From: Coriobacteriaceae bacterium
GTDB taxonomy: Bacteria > Actinomycetota > Coriobacteriia > Coriobacteriales > Coriobacteriaceae
Assembly: GCA_025993015.1 (NCBI GenBank)
Contig: DAJPFV010000001.1
Span: 1,426,001 to 1,490,000, forward strand
Direction: 5' to 3'
DNA: 64,000 bases
Below are positions 1-8,235 of the stretch, one piece after another. Below the pieces are notes generated by a model. The model worked only from the letters and a program-made list of their open reading frames with translations, was not told where the DNA came from and ran no database searches. The number at the start of each line of letters is the position of its first letter. Within the stretch, counting starts at the first letter, position 1. The translations under genes were made by a program, and so were the position numbers.

Positions 1-1
1 C

Positions 2-112
2 GACTTCTACGTGTTCGAGAACGCGACGACTGGTCTCATCAATGTGGTGTATCACCGTAAGAATGGTGGATATGGCATCATCAAGCCCCGCATCGAAACA
101 CTTGACGAGTAA
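2..112 (+). CDS. C-terminal end of an unrecognised protein (partial)
   Basis: The reading frame is open from the window edge to TAA at 110-112 and gives 36 residues ending in KPRIETLDE. A terminator follows directly, which supports a real gene end. The start lies outside the window. I do not recognise the family; the fragment holds a glycine-rich stretch (KNGGYGI) and no identifiable motif. Confidence 0.6.
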   Translation, partial: DFYVFENATTGLINVVYHRKNGGYGIIKPRIETLDE

Positions 113-141
113 AATACGTTAACTTGCATGAGTTAACGGTT

Positions 142-174
142 GGCGGCCATCCCATGCGGGTGGTCGCCTTTTTT
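142..174 (+). terminator. Rho-independent terminator
   Basis: A GC-rich hairpin (GGCGGCCATCCC pairing with GGGTGGTCGCC) is followed by a run of T. It closes the upstream partial gene and lies just before the DegV ribosome binding site. Confidence 0.8.
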
Positions 175-189
175 ACGTAAGGAGTCGCT

Positions 190-1146
190 TTGATGGACAA
201 GGCTGCATCTACCGGCCATTCTGACCGCTGCCGCATCGTCGTCGATACCTGCTGCGACTTTAGCCCCGAGGTCGCCGCGAACCTCGATGTCGATATCTTG
301 GGCTTCCCCTTTATCATCGATGGCGAGGAGCGCACGGACGATATCTGGTCGAGCATCACGCCCAAAGAGTTCTACGACCGCATGCGCGCCGGCGCTCGCG
401 TGTCTACCTCCGCCGTGTCGCTCGGTCGCTATATCGAGTTCTTTACCGAGTGTGCCAAAGAAGGTACTCCCACGGTCTACCTGTGCTTTACCTCGGCGCT
501 GTCGTCGAGCTACAACTCCGCGTGCCAGGCGGCGGACGCCGTGCGCGCCGAGTATCCCAACTTTGAGCTCTACGTGGTCGACAACGCTCTGCCCTGCGCG
601 ACCGGCGCGCTCTTGGCGCTCGAGGCCGTGCGCCAGCGTTCGGCGGGACTGACCGCCAAGCAGCTGGTCGATTGGGCAAACGAGGCAAAGACCTACGTCC
701 ACGGCTACTTTACGCTCGAGAGCTTTGACGCGCTGGCTGCCGGCGGCCGCATTCCGCCCGCGGCGGCGCAGCTCACGGCAAAGCTCGATGTCAAGCCCGA
801 GCTCTCCTACGACCTTGCCGGCTCGCTGTCGCTGATCGGCGTCAACCGCGGCCGCAAGAAGGCGCTCAAGTCCATTCTCAAGTCGTTCCGCGAGAACTAC
901 GTGCCCGACCGCACCATGCCCATCGCCATCATGACGGCCGATGCCGAAAAGGACGGCGACTGGCTCGAAGCCGCCATCCGCAAGGAGGAGGGCTGCGCCG
1001 ACGTCACGATCATTCGCAGCTCCGTGGGTCCCACCATTGGCTCGCACGTGGGCCCCGGCATGGTGGCCTGCGCGTTTTGGGGTAAGAACCGCGCCGACAA
1101 GGCGTCGCTTTCCGACCGCATCGCCCGTCGCGTGCGCGGTCAGTAG
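190..1146 (+). CDS. DegV family fatty-acid-binding protein
   Basis: The 318-residue protein matches the DegV family over its whole length. It has the N-terminal CRIVVDTCCDFSPE segment, the serine-bearing TSAVSLG region, the central LYVVDNALPCATGALL segment and the AAGGRIPP motif near residue 195. DegV proteins bind a long-chain fatty acid; in Gram-positives they act as the FakB partner that presents fatty acid to the FakA kinase. No fakA is visible here, so this is a stand-alone copy. The ATG has AAGGAG 6 bases upstream. It reads away from a terminator and is followed by about 100 bases before the next gene. Confidence 0.9.
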   Translation: MMDKAASTGHSDRCRIVVDTCCDFSPEVAANLDVDILGFPFIIDGEERTDDIWSSITPKEFYDRMRAGARVSTSAVSLGRYIEFFTECAKEGTPTVYLCFTSALSSSYNSACQAADAVRAEYPNFELYVVDNALPCATGALLALEAVRQRSAGLTAKQLVDWANEAKTYVHGYFTLESFDALAAGGRIPPAAAQLTAKLDVKPELSYDLAGSLSLIGVNRGRKKALKSILKSFRENYVPDRTMPIAIMTADAEKDGDWLEAAIRKEEGCADVTIIRSSVGPTIGSHVGPGMVACAFWGKNRADKASLSDRIARRVRGQ

Positions 1147-1244
1147 GCAAGTAACGCAGCCGTAATCGATCCCAGCTCGCTGCCCAAACGCTGGCATCGA
1201 GTATTCAACCTGGTAACAACACCCAACCCAAAAGGAAAGGTTTC

Positions 1245-2324
1245 ATGGCAAACAAGCTCTCCGTCGCATTTATCGGCACCGGAATCATGGGTGCCCCCAT
1301 CGCCGGTCACATCCTGGATGCTGGCTATCCCGTCACGGTCAACAACCGCACCAAGTCCAAGGCTGCCGCGCTTATCGAGCGCGGCGCTGTTTGGGCCGAT
1401 ACGCCGGCCGAGGCCGTGGCGAACGCCGATGTCGTCTTTACCATGGTGGGCTATCCCTCCGAGGTCGAGGAGCTCTACCTGGCGGGCGACGGCCTGCTCG
1501 CGTGCACTAAGCCCGGCGCGGTCTTGATCGACCTCACCACGAGCTCGCCCGAGCTCGCCCGTGACATTGCCGAGGCCGCCCAGGTTTCTGGCCGCATGGC
1601 GTTTGACTGCCCCGTCACCGGCGGCGAGTCGGGCGCTATCGCCGGTTCGCTCACGGCTATCGTGGGTGCTACCGAGAACGACATCGCGCCGGTCCGCGAC
1701 ATCCTTGCCACCTTTGCGGCCAACATCTGCTGCTTCGATGGCGCCGGCAAGGGCCAGGCTGCCAAACTCGCCAACCAGGTGTCGCTGGGCGCCTGCATGG
1801 TCGGCATGGCAGACGCCATGGCATTTGCCGAGCTGAGCGGTCTTGACCTGGAGAAGACCCGCCAGATGATCCTGGGCGGTACCGGCAAGTCCGGCGCCAT
1901 GGAGAGCCTGGCTCCCAAGGCGCTCGACGGCGACTACAAGCCCGGTTTTATGGTCGAGCACTTCATTAAGGACCTGCGCTTGGCGCTCGCCTATGCCGAC
2001 GATCGCGAGCTTGCGCTGCCCGGCGCCGACGTGGCCTTTACGCTCTACGACATGCTCGACGCCATTGGCGGCGCCAAGCTGGGCACCCAGGCCATCACGG
2101 TACTCTACAAGGAGGAGGCCGACGCCATCGCCGCCGGTCTGGACTGGTCGCAGTATCGTCCCGAGGAGCACGGTGCTCACGAGGAAGGCTGCGGTTGCGG
2201 CGAGCACGGCGACGACCACGAGTGCGGTTGCGGCCACCATCACGGCGAGGACCACGAGTGCTGCGGCGGCCACGGCCATGATGCCGGCCACGAGTGCTGC
2301 TGCGGCCATCATCACGAGGAGTAG
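1245..2324 (+). CDS. 3-hydroxyisobutyrate dehydrogenase-like oxidoreductase with His/Cys-rich tail
   Basis: This is a beta-hydroxyacid dehydrogenase (359 residues). The N-terminal Rossmann motif FIGTGIMGAPIA (residues 9-20) binds NAD(P). The substrate segment DCPVTGGESGA (about 120-130) and the catalytic-lysine region GKGQAAKLANQ (about 167-177) are intact. Family members are about 290-300 residues; here about 56 extra residues follow YRPEEH. They contain 14 His and 9 Cys in repeated HEC, GCG and HHH clusters, a likely metal-binding tail. The actual substrate cannot be read from sequence. It heads a run of closely spaced genes and its stop lies 5 bases before the next ATG. Confidence 0.88.
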   Translation: MANKLSVAFIGTGIMGAPIAGHILDAGYPVTVNNRTKSKAAALIERGAVWADTPAEAVANADVVFTMVGYPSEVEELYLAGDGLLACTKPGAVLIDLTTSSPELARDIAEAAQVSGRMAFDCPVTGGESGAIAGSLTAIVGATENDIAPVRDILATFAANICCFDGAGKGQAAKLANQVSLGACMVGMADAMAFAELSGLDLEKTRQMILGGTGKSGAMESLAPKALDGDYKPGFMVEHFIKDLRLALAYADDRELALPGADVAFTLYDMLDAIGGAKLGTQAITVLYKEEADAIAAGLDWSQYRPEEHGAHEEGCGCGEHGDDHECGCGHHHGEDHECCGGHGHDAGHECCCGHHHEE

Positions 2325-2329
2325 CGACC

Positions 2330-2758
2330 ATGAGCTGGACGTTCGTGGTGCTTGCGCTGGTGCTCTTTCTCTTTGCGATCTACATCGGCTTTTTATGCGG
2401 CCAGTGGGCGTGCGAAAAGCGCGTGATCACCAAGCGCGACTACTGGATCGCCAATTTTGCAGGTGCGGCGGCAGTCGTCCTGCTGACCTGGGTGTTTTCG
2501 CTGTTCCCGCTGGTGCAGTTTGCGCCGATCGGCTGGCTCGGCGGCTTTATCGCCGGCCTTAAGATGAGTTTTGGCGAGTCCGTCGGCCCGTGGCGCAAGC
2601 ACGACGAGGTCTTTAACGTCAACAAGGCTCACCGCGCCGCCGCCGACGCGGGCGACGCCGAGGAACGCCGCCGTGCGCGTCGCAATGGCGCGGCCGACCG
2701 ACAGCTCATCTCGGTCACCGATGACAGCAAGGGTGCTGGCAAGCACGCTAAGAAATAG
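2330..2758 (+). CDS. Small membrane protein, unknown function
   Basis: The 142-residue protein has two clear hydrophobic segments (about residues 4-23 and 40-60), a possible third at about 67-80, and a basic, alanine-rich cytoplasmic tail rich in RRRARR and lysine. The start at 2330 is chosen because GAGGAG lies just upstream, inside the end of the previous gene; an in-frame ATG at 2294 would overlap that gene. I do not recognise a named family. Its tight spacing to both neighbours suggests co-transcription with the HEAT-repeat protein and isocitrate dehydrogenase. Confidence 0.75.
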   Translation: MSWTFVVLALVLFLFAIYIGFLCGQWACEKRVITKRDYWIANFAGAAAVVLLTWVFSLFPLVQFAPIGWLGGFIAGLKMSFGESVGPWRKHDEVFNVNKAHRAAADAGDAEERRRARRNGAADRQLISVTDDSKGAGKHAKK

Positions 2759-2773
2759 TAAGAAGAGGTAACT

Positions 2774-3472
2774 ATGGCAGAAAACAAGGAAGAACAGCTC
2801 ACCGACGAGGAGCTGGCACAGCTTCAGCTGGCAGAGGAGAACGAGAACGCCGTCGACCGTCTGGTCAAGGAGCTCGGCTGCCCCACGCGCCGCATCCGCC
2901 AGTTTGCCGCCCGCGTGTTGCATCTGCTGGCCGAGCGCGATCCGCAGCGCGTCGTGCCCTGCGTGCCCGCGCTGATCGAGGCGCTCGACCGCCCCGAGGC
3001 GCAGACCCGCTGGGAGGCCCTCGATGCCCTGACGGCGCTCGCCACCACCTGCCCCGAGCAGCTGGGCGATGCCTTTGAGGGCGCCGAGACTGCACTGTTC
3101 GACGAGATCTCCTCCACGCTGCGCTATGCCGCCTTCCGCCTGCTGTGCGTGTGGGGTGCCACGAGCGTCGAGCGTTCGCGCGAGGCTTGGCCCATCCTGG
3201 ATGAGGCCATCCAGTGCTACCACGGCGACCTTGAGTATCGTGACATGCTCGGTTGCCTGTACGAGTTTTGCCAGGGCGAGATCGACGCCGAGGTTGCCGA
3301 GAAGCTCGCGCTGCGCCTTAAGTTCGATGCCGAGAACGGCAAGGGCAGCTATCTCAAGGCCCGTTCGAGCGAGATTTGCGAAATGCTTGTTAAACGTTTT
3401 GGCCTGGATCTCTCCAAAAAGAAGAAGCGTGCTAGCGTTAAAAAATCTGACGACGCCGAAGACGAGGAGTAA
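2774..3472 (+). CDS. HEAT-repeat protein
   Basis: The 232-residue protein is alpha-helical and has HEAT-like helical pairs between residues 30 and 140 (segments such as RRIRQFAARVLHLLAERDP and QTRWEALDALTALATTCPEQ). It is acidic at both ends and has a lysine cluster (KKKKR) near the C-terminus. HEAT repeats usually form protein-protein scaffolds. There is no signal peptide or catalytic motif. AGAGG lies before the ATG. It sits 6 bases before icd, so the two are probably co-transcribed. Confidence 0.8.
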   Translation: MAENKEEQLTDEELAQLQLAEENENAVDRLVKELGCPTRRIRQFAARVLHLLAERDPQRVVPCVPALIEALDRPEAQTRWEALDALTALATTCPEQLGDAFEGAETALFDEISSTLRYAAFRLLCVWGATSVERSREAWPILDEAIQCYHGDLEYRDMLGCLYEFCQGEIDAEVAEKLALRLKFDAENGKGSYLKARSSEICEMLVKRFGLDLSKKKKRASVKKSDDAEDEE

Positions 3473-3478
3473 CAGATT

Positions 3479-4564
3479 ATGGCGCACGATGTAGTCCTGA
3501 TTCCCGGTGACGGTATCGGTCCCGAGATTACGCAGGCCATGCGCCGCGTGGTCGAGGCTGCCGGTGTCCAGATCAATTGGAACGTCCAGGAGGCCGGTGC
3601 CGGCGTCATGGACGAGTTTGGCACGCCGCTGCCCCAGCACGTGCTCGATGCGGTCGCCGAGACCAAGGTTGCCATCAAGGGCCCCATCACCACGCCGGTC
3701 GGCACGGGTTTCCGCAGCGTCAACGTGGCCCTGCGCAAGCACTTCGACCTGTACGCCTGCGTGCGCCCCTGCCTGTCGCAGCCGGGCGACGGCTCGCGCT
3801 TCCGCGACGTCGACCTGGTCATCGTGCGCGAGAACACCGAGGACCTCTACGCCGGCATCGAGTTCGATGAGGGCGCTGCCGAGGTCGAGGAGCTCTCGCA
3901 GCTCGTCGAACGTTCGGGCCAAAAGACCTTCGCCGCCGATTCCGCGATCTCGATCAAGCCGATCTCTATCGCCAAGAGCCGCCGCATTGTGGAGTATGCC
4001 TTTGAGTATGCCCGCCGCTGCGGCCGCAAAAAGGTGACGGCCGTGCATAAGGCCAACATCATGAAGGCGACCGACGGCCTGTTCCTGCGCGTGGCGCGCG
4101 AGGTGGCCGCCAACTATCCCGATATCGAGTTCAACGACAAGATTGTCGACGCCACCTGCATGGGCCTGGTCCAGAACCCCAACGACTTCGATGTCCTGGT
4201 GCTGCCCAACCTGTACGGCGACATCGTGAGCGACCTGTGCGCCGGCCTGGTGGGCGGCTTGGGTATGGCCCCCGGCTCCAACATCGGTGCCGACTGCGCC
4301 ATCTTTGAGGCCACGCATGGCTCCGCACCCGATATCGCGGACAAGGATATCGCCAACCCCACGGCCGAGATCCTCTCTGCCGCGATGATGCTCGATCACC
4401 TGGGCGAGAACGATGCTGCCAATCGCATTCGTGCCGCCGTATCTGCCACGCTCGACGAGGGCGAGCAGGTTACCGGTGACGTGCGTCGTGCCCAGACCGG
4501 TTCCGTCGAGGGCGCGGTGGGCACGCAGGCCTTTGCCGATGCCGTTATCGCGCACCTGGCCTAA
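3479..4564 (+). CDS. icd: Isocitrate dehydrogenase (NAD-type), isocitrate/isopropylmalate family
   Basis: The 361-residue enzyme belongs to the decarboxylating beta-hydroxyacid dehydrogenases. It opens with VLIPGDGIGPEIT, has the substrate motif GFRSVNVALRKHFDLYACVRP (about residues 80-100), the RENTEDLYAG segment that is typical of isocitrate rather than isopropylmalate dehydrogenases, the lysine region KVTAVHKANIMK, and the metal-binding NLYGDIVSD and FEATHGSAPDIA motifs. It converts isocitrate to 2-oxoglutarate and would feed glutamate synthesis in an anaerobe with a partial TCA pathway. The short length (about 360) fits the NAD-dependent bacterial subgroup. It is the last gene before a terminator. 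Confidence 0.88.
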   Translation: MAHDVVLIPGDGIGPEITQAMRRVVEAAGVQINWNVQEAGAGVMDEFGTPLPQHVLDAVAETKVAIKGPITTPVGTGFRSVNVALRKHFDLYACVRPCLSQPGDGSRFRDVDLVIVRENTEDLYAGIEFDEGAAEVEELSQLVERSGQKTFAADSAISIKPISIAKSRRIVEYAFEYARRCGRKKVTAVHKANIMKATDGLFLRVAREVAANYPDIEFNDKIVDATCMGLVQNPNDFDVLVLPNLYGDIVSDLCAGLVGGLGMAPGSNIGADCAIFEATHGSAPDIADKDIANPTAEILSAAMMLDHLGENDAANRIRAAVSATLDEGEQVTGDVRRAQTGSVEGAVGTQAFADAVIAHLA

Positions 4565-4626
4565 GGCATGCACACTGCAAACGCCTAAATAGTACTTAAG
4601 TGTTTGCGTATAACCTAAGAATCAAT

Positions 4627-4656
4627 ACGCCCGGCGCTCTGCCGGGCGTATTCTAT
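4627..4656 (+). terminator. Rho-independent terminator after icd
   Basis: A nine-base perfect stem, ACGCCCGGC with GCCGGGCGT, is followed by ATTCTATT. It ends the operon that starts at 1245. Confidence 0.75.
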
Positions 4657-4690
4657 TGGGGACTATGTTTCCTAACAAGGAGTAACTGAT

Positions 4691-5776
4691 ATGGGTCTGA
4701 TTCAAAAGAAGGACGAGAAGGACGAGATCGACGGCATCCAGATCATCGAGCGCGGCGAAGGCCCCGACGGTGACGAGGACGAGAAGATCGACCTGGTCAC
4801 CGGTACGTCTGCCGAGCACATTGCTGCCGGTACGACGGCCGAGGAGGAGGACGCCCGTCTGGAGGCTCAGATTGCCGCGGATGCCGCTGACGAGGATCTG
4901 ATGCCCGAGGAGCAGGACGAGGACGACGACTCCGACGTGGATGACCACACTTGCAAGCACAAGAAGACGATGATTGCCGCCTTTGTGGTTGCCGTCGTGA
5001 TTGCTGCCGTGATTGGCTTCTTTATTGGCAATGGTGGTTTTGGCGGCAAGGGTGTCGGCTCGTCGACCCTGACCGAGGACCAGCTCGATTCGACCGTGGC
5101 AAGCTACAGCTACAACGGCAAGAAGAGTGACATCACCGCGCGCGAGGCCATCGAGAGCCAGTACAGCCTCGACACCGTCAAGGACGACGACGGCAACTAT
5201 ACCGCTCCGTCTGCCGACGTCATCCTGTCCTACGTGCGCAACAAGATCCTGCTCGATGCTGCCGAGGACGAGGGCATCACCGTCTCTTCTAAGGAGATGA
5301 AGAAATACGCCGAGGATTCCATCGGCACTTCGGACTACAAGACCATGGCCACGCAGTATGGCGTGTCCAAGGACCAGGCCAAGCAGATCGTCCGCCAGTC
5401 CGCGACGCTGCAGAAGCTCTACAAGAAGAAGGTGGGCGATAGCTCCGCAAGCATGCCGACCGCTCCGACCGAGCCTGCTGACGGCAACGAGGAGACCGCG
5501 AGCAAGGACTACGTCGACTACATCATCAACCTTGCCGGTGACGAGTGGGATAGCGAGAAGGGCACTTGGAAGGACGCCGACAGCACCTACGCTAAGGCCT
5601 TTGCCGACGATGCCTTTACGGCCGATAGCGCTACCTATAAGCAGGCCATGACCGCCTACTACACTGCTTACCAGCAGTACTCTTCGCAGGCTTCAAGCGC
5701 CAGCTCCAAGTGGACCGAGTATGCTAACGGCCTCTACGCCAAGGCCAACATCAGCATCTACGGCCTGTTTGCGTAA
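4691..5776 (+). CDS. Membrane-anchored SurA-N-like protein
   Basis: The 361-residue protein has a very acidic cytoplasmic N-terminus (residues 1-85), one transmembrane helix at about 94-113 and a long extracytoplasmic region. That region resembles the N-terminal chaperone part of SurA/PrsA-like foldases (segments SYVRNKILLDAAEDEGITVS and YGVSKDQAKQIVRQS). No parvulin PPIase domain follows, so it would be a chaperone-like part without the isomerase. It probably acts on proteins emerging from the membrane. The ATG has AAGGAG upstream, and it is a single-gene unit bounded by hairpins on both sides. Confidence 0.7.
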   Translation: MGLIQKKDEKDEIDGIQIIERGEGPDGDEDEKIDLVTGTSAEHIAAGTTAEEEDARLEAQIAADAADEDLMPEEQDEDDDSDVDDHTCKHKKTMIAAFVVAVVIAAVIGFFIGNGGFGGKGVGSSTLTEDQLDSTVASYSYNGKKSDITAREAIESQYSLDTVKDDDGNYTAPSADVILSYVRNKILLDAAEDEGITVSSKEMKKYAEDSIGTSDYKTMATQYGVSKDQAKQIVRQSATLQKLYKKKVGDSSASMPTAPTEPADGNEETASKDYVDYIINLAGDEWDSEKGTWKDADSTYAKAFADDAFTADSATYKQAMTAYYTAYQQYSSQASSASSKWTEYANGLYAKANISIYGLFA

Positions 5777-5819
5777 AGATTTGTCTGAGCCACCGAGCTC
5801 GTAGCCGAAATATCTGAAT

Positions 5820-5857
5820 AGCCCGCTAGAACGGATGTTGTTCTAGCGGGCTATTTG
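5820..5857. terminator. Hairpin between convergent genes
   Basis: A perfect 13-base stem (AGCCCGCTAGAAC with GTTCTAGCGGGCT) lies between two convergent genes. The T-tract after it on the plus strand is short, so its strength as a terminator is uncertain. Confidence 0.65.
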
Positions 5858-5888
5858 CGTTTGGGCGCTGGTGGCTACATTATGCCTA

Positions 5889-6125
5889 TTAATCTTTAAG
5901 CCCAAAGAGGCTATCGGCTTCATCGTCAGGTATGTATTCCAGAACATCGCCCGGTTGGCAGTCGAGTGCCCGGCATATCGCGTCAAGAGTTGAAAAACGT
6001 ATGGCAGAAACCTTGCCTGTCTTAATGCGTGACATATTGACCTGGGAGATGCCCACGCGTTCCGCAAGCTCTTTGGATGAGATCTTGCGTTCGGCGAGCA
6101 TGCGGTCAAGCCGCAGAATAATCAT
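5889..6125 (-). CDS. Small XRE-type HTH regulator (YozG-like)
   Basis: The 78-residue protein is a single Cro/CI-type helix-turn-helix: LAERVGISQVNMSRIKTGK is the recognition region, followed by STLDAICRALDCQPGDVLEY. Proteins of this size typically sit next to DUF2975 membrane proteins, as here, and are thought to act with them. It starts 9 bases after the DUF2975 stop on the same strand, so the two form a bicistron. The ATG has AGGGGGA upstream. Confidence 0.88.
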   Translation of the reverse strand: MIILRLDRMLAERKISSKELAERVGISQVNMSRIKTGKVSAIRFSTLDAICRALDCQPGDVLEYIPDDEADSLFGLKD

Positions 6126-6134
6126 GGATTCCCC

Positions 6135-6773
6135 CTAGAGCAACTCGTCATCTTGTTTTTGCAGGATACACCCGTACTGGAAGACGCTGGCAATCAGGCT
6201 AATAATCAGGCCTGCAAAGACCATAGAGAGGTCGAGGTGCTGGCCGCCAAGCGCATCCGTAAAGTTGCCGCCAAATCCTGAGAGTATCAGCCCCGTGACT
6301 ATGGCACCAAGAAGCTTCACAGCAACGCCGCCAATAAGGAACAAATGTCCTATTTGACGTAGTATGCGGATGCATTCGAGGTCAAAGGGCCTGCCCGCCT
6401 TTTCAATGGCGGAGAAAAACTTGTATGCGCTTAGCACGATGGCAAACGCAAGGCATGTCATCATGGCGCTCCCTATGGCAGTATGACCGTCGTGCGCGAC
6501 AAGCATAAGAGGGGTGTGTTCATCGGCGCCGACGAGAGCGAGAATTGGCCCTTCGCCAGCCTCAAGCTCTACGGATTGGAGACAGAACCCTTGGGAGAGG
6601 CTAGGCAATATGAGTAGATCGTAGATTGCAATGACTGCGAGGAGTCCCAGAGCGAGCGCCACGGCGGTGCAGATTGTGGCCCATTTGCAGTAGCGAGTGA
6701 GCTTCCTCAGTTTGGCTATTGCCTGTTCACGGTCGATGGCTTCATTCGATTTGGATGCGTTCCAGCGGATCAT
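6135..6773 (-). CDS. DUF2975 four-helix membrane protein
   Basis: The 212-residue protein has four hydrophobic segments in the DUF2975 pattern (around residues 28-50, 93-115, 134-158 and 177-200). The start at 6773 is preferred over the in-frame ATG at 6788 because GGAGGAG lies directly before it. It is the first gene of a bicistron with the HTH gene. The family function is not established; the partner suggests membrane-linked control of a small regulon. Confidence 0.82.
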   Translation of the reverse strand: MIRWNASKSNEAIDREQAIAKLRKLTRYCKWATICTAVALALGLLAVIAIYDLLILPSLSQGFCLQSVELEAGEGPILALVGADEHTPLMLVAHDGHTAIGSAMMTCLAFAIVLSAYKFFSAIEKAGRPFDLECIRILRQIGHLFLIGGVAVKLLGAIVTGLILSGFGGNFTDALGGQHLDLSMVFAGLIISLIASVFQYGCILQKQDDELL

Positions 6774-7021
6774 AGCTCCTCCAACCAATGTCTTGGATGA
6801 TACTAAATTTTATAACATACTTAACGATAAACGATAAACAATTACAGATTAGAGTAAGTAATGTTTATAAGACGAATAGCGAGAGCTTATGGCACATTCA
6901 GGGAGTGGGAGTTTGGCGCGCGGGGGATGGACGAGTATTGAAATATCCTGCAACCGCGCAAGTGCTTCATCGGGTCTCCCCAATTCATCTAGAAAAACGG
7001 CTGCAAACGACTGCAAATAAC

Positions 7022-7051
7022 CGGTGAACGGTCAAAAACTACCGTTCACCG
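7022..7051. promoter_or_regulatory. Perfect inverted repeat carrying the AACGGT motif
   Basis: CGGTGAACGGT and ACCGTTCACCG form an 11-base perfect inverted repeat around eight bases, followed by ATAATTTTT. Each arm contains the TGAACGGT motif that recurs upstream of other sugar genes in this window, so it could be a paired operator or a terminator-like hairpin. Confidence 0.5.
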
Positions 7052-7238
7052 ATAATTTTTAAACTGGTTCTAACTGGTATTAAGTCAAAAAGACCAATTC
7101 ACATATCTTCACAATGACCTGCAATTTTTCTACACGCTATTTTTAGCCGCCCTGCGTTGTTTAGGGACAGGAAAAGTTCCGATCTTTTGCCAAAGCATTT
7201 CGAAACGGTTTCAAAACCGCAGGTAGAAGTGTTAACGA

Positions 7239-7260
7239 CCGGTAAACGGTCGATTTATCA
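7239..7260 (+). promoter_or_regulatory. Shared GTAAACGGT motif upstream of the PTS operon
   Basis: This 22-base site differs from the one at 27011-27032 at one position only. The common part is GGTAAACGGTYGATTTATCA. Related sites occur before several other sugar loci in the window. Confidence 0.5.
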
Positions 7261-7345
7261 CCGTGAGCGGTGCAAAAACGTTTTACCGTATGAATCAACG
7301 AAAGCGATCTCTTCTGGGGTGATATAGTGACAACAACACGTCACG

Positions 7346-7357
7346 TGGTTACTACCA
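7346..7357. promoter_or_regulatory. Probable GntR (AgaR-like) operator
   Basis: TGGTTACTACCA is an inverted repeat (TGGT, four bases, ACCA). The identical 12-mer occurs at 11639-11650 before agaS. HutC-type GntR regulators such as NagR bind sites of this shape, and one is encoded between the two sites. Confidence 0.6.
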
Positions 7358-7474
7358 GGTTAGAAACCACTGGTCTTCAAAGAACGCTTTCTAAGAAGCT
7401 TTAAGGGCGAGCGCCCGCTGGCTTCCGAAAATCATCGGACTCAGATTGTACACACCTTCGGAAGGGAAATTTGA

Positions 7475-7918
7475 ATGGTTGGCTTTATTCTTACCGGTCA
7501 TGGACAGTTCGCACCCGGCCTAGCTAGCGCTATCGCTATGGTTGCCGGCGACCAGCCCGTTTTTACCGTCGTTCCTTTTGAGGGCGACCAGGCTGCTTCC
7601 TACGGTGAGGATCTCCGCGCCGCTATTACCGCCATGCGCGAGGAGTGCGATGGCGTGCTCGTCTTTACCGACCTGCTTGGCGGCACCCCGTTCAACCAGT
7701 CGATGATGATTGCCCAGGATGTCGACAACGTCGAGGTTCTGACTGGCACCAACCTTCCCATGGTTATTGAGCTTCTGTTCCTCCGCGGCAATGCCACGCT
7801 CGCCGAGCTTGGCGAGCAGGCCGTGACCGTTGGCCAGACGGGCGTCACCGCCCAGACGGTCGCATCCGTTGCCGGCTCCGAGGAAGAGGATATCTTCGGC
7901 GACGAGGACGGCATCTAA
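7475..7918 (+). CDS. agaF: PTS mannose/fructose/sorbose-family EIIA
   Basis: The 147-residue cytoplasmic protein starts FILTGHGQFAPGLASA; His9 in GHG is the phosphorylation site that takes phosphate from HPr. The VFTDLLGGTPFNQS segment (about residues 63-76) is typical of this EIIA family. It passes phosphate to the EIIB encoded two genes downstream. The operon also has EIIC and EIID, and NagA and AgaS follow, so N-acetylgalactosamine or galactosamine is the likely substrate; that is inferred from context. GAAGGGAAA lies before the ATG. Its stop overlaps the next ATG by one base. Confidence 0.88.
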   Translation: MVGFILTGHGQFAPGLASAIAMVAGDQPVFTVVPFEGDQAASYGEDLRAAITAMREECDGVLVFTDLLGGTPFNQSMMIAQDVDNVEVLTGTNLPMVIELLFLRGNATLAELGEQAVTVGQTGVTAQTVASVAGSEEEDIFGDEDGI

Positions 7919-8199
7919 TGGCCGATTTCGGAGCCAACGTCCTGAGCTCCTCGGTCGCCCTTTTAGGCCTGCTTGTCATCATGGGCTTGATTTACACCAT
8001 CTGGTCGCAAATCAACATGAAGAAGAAGCAGAAGTACTTCAAGGAGCTGCACACCGAGCTCAAGCCGGGTCAAGAGGTTCTTTTCGCCGGCGGTATCTAC
8101 GGAACCGTCAAAGGCATCGAAGGCGAGAAGGTCCAGATCAAAGTCCGATCCGGAGCCGTCGTAGATGTTTCGCGTTACGCGATTCAGGAGATCAAGTAA
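7918..8199 (+). CDS. yajC: YajC-like protein inside the PTS operon
   Basis: The 93-residue protein has one N-terminal membrane helix (about residues 8-30) and then the YajC core: ELHTELKPGQEVLFAGGIYGTV, KGIEGEKVQIKV and a terminal DVSRYAIQEIK. YajC is an accessory part of the SecDF translocon, but here it is coupled by a one-base overlap to a PTS EIIA and followed by EIIB, EIIC and EIID. A yajC-like gene also occurs in the streptococcal hyaluronan-disaccharide PTS locus. It may be a dedicated helper of the EIIC/EIID membrane complex; that is inference. Confidence 0.85.
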   Translation: MADFGANVLSSSVALLGLLVIMGLIYTIWSQINMKKKQKYFKELHTELKPGQEVLFAGGIYGTVKGIEGEKVQIKVRSGAVVDVSRYAIQEIK

Positions 8200-8235
8200 C
8201 TGTCGTCAGCAAATAACGAAAGGAAGCTGATCAAC

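Larger units (their letters stand above)
6774..7474. other. Intergenic control region before the GalNAc PTS operon
   Basis: This 700-base AT-richer stretch has no convincing gene; a 79-codon ORF at 6788-7027 lacks a ribosome site and family features. It contains a perfect hairpin at 7022-7051, a motif shared with other sugar loci at 7239-7260, and a GntR-type operator at 7346-7357. A long 5' leader or several promoters for the PTS operon probably lie here. Confidence 0.6.

Noticed and set aside
6788..7027. A 79-codon open frame upstream of the PTS operon
   Set aside because: No ribosome binding site, AT-rich non-coding-like composition, and it runs into the inverted repeat at 7022-7051.
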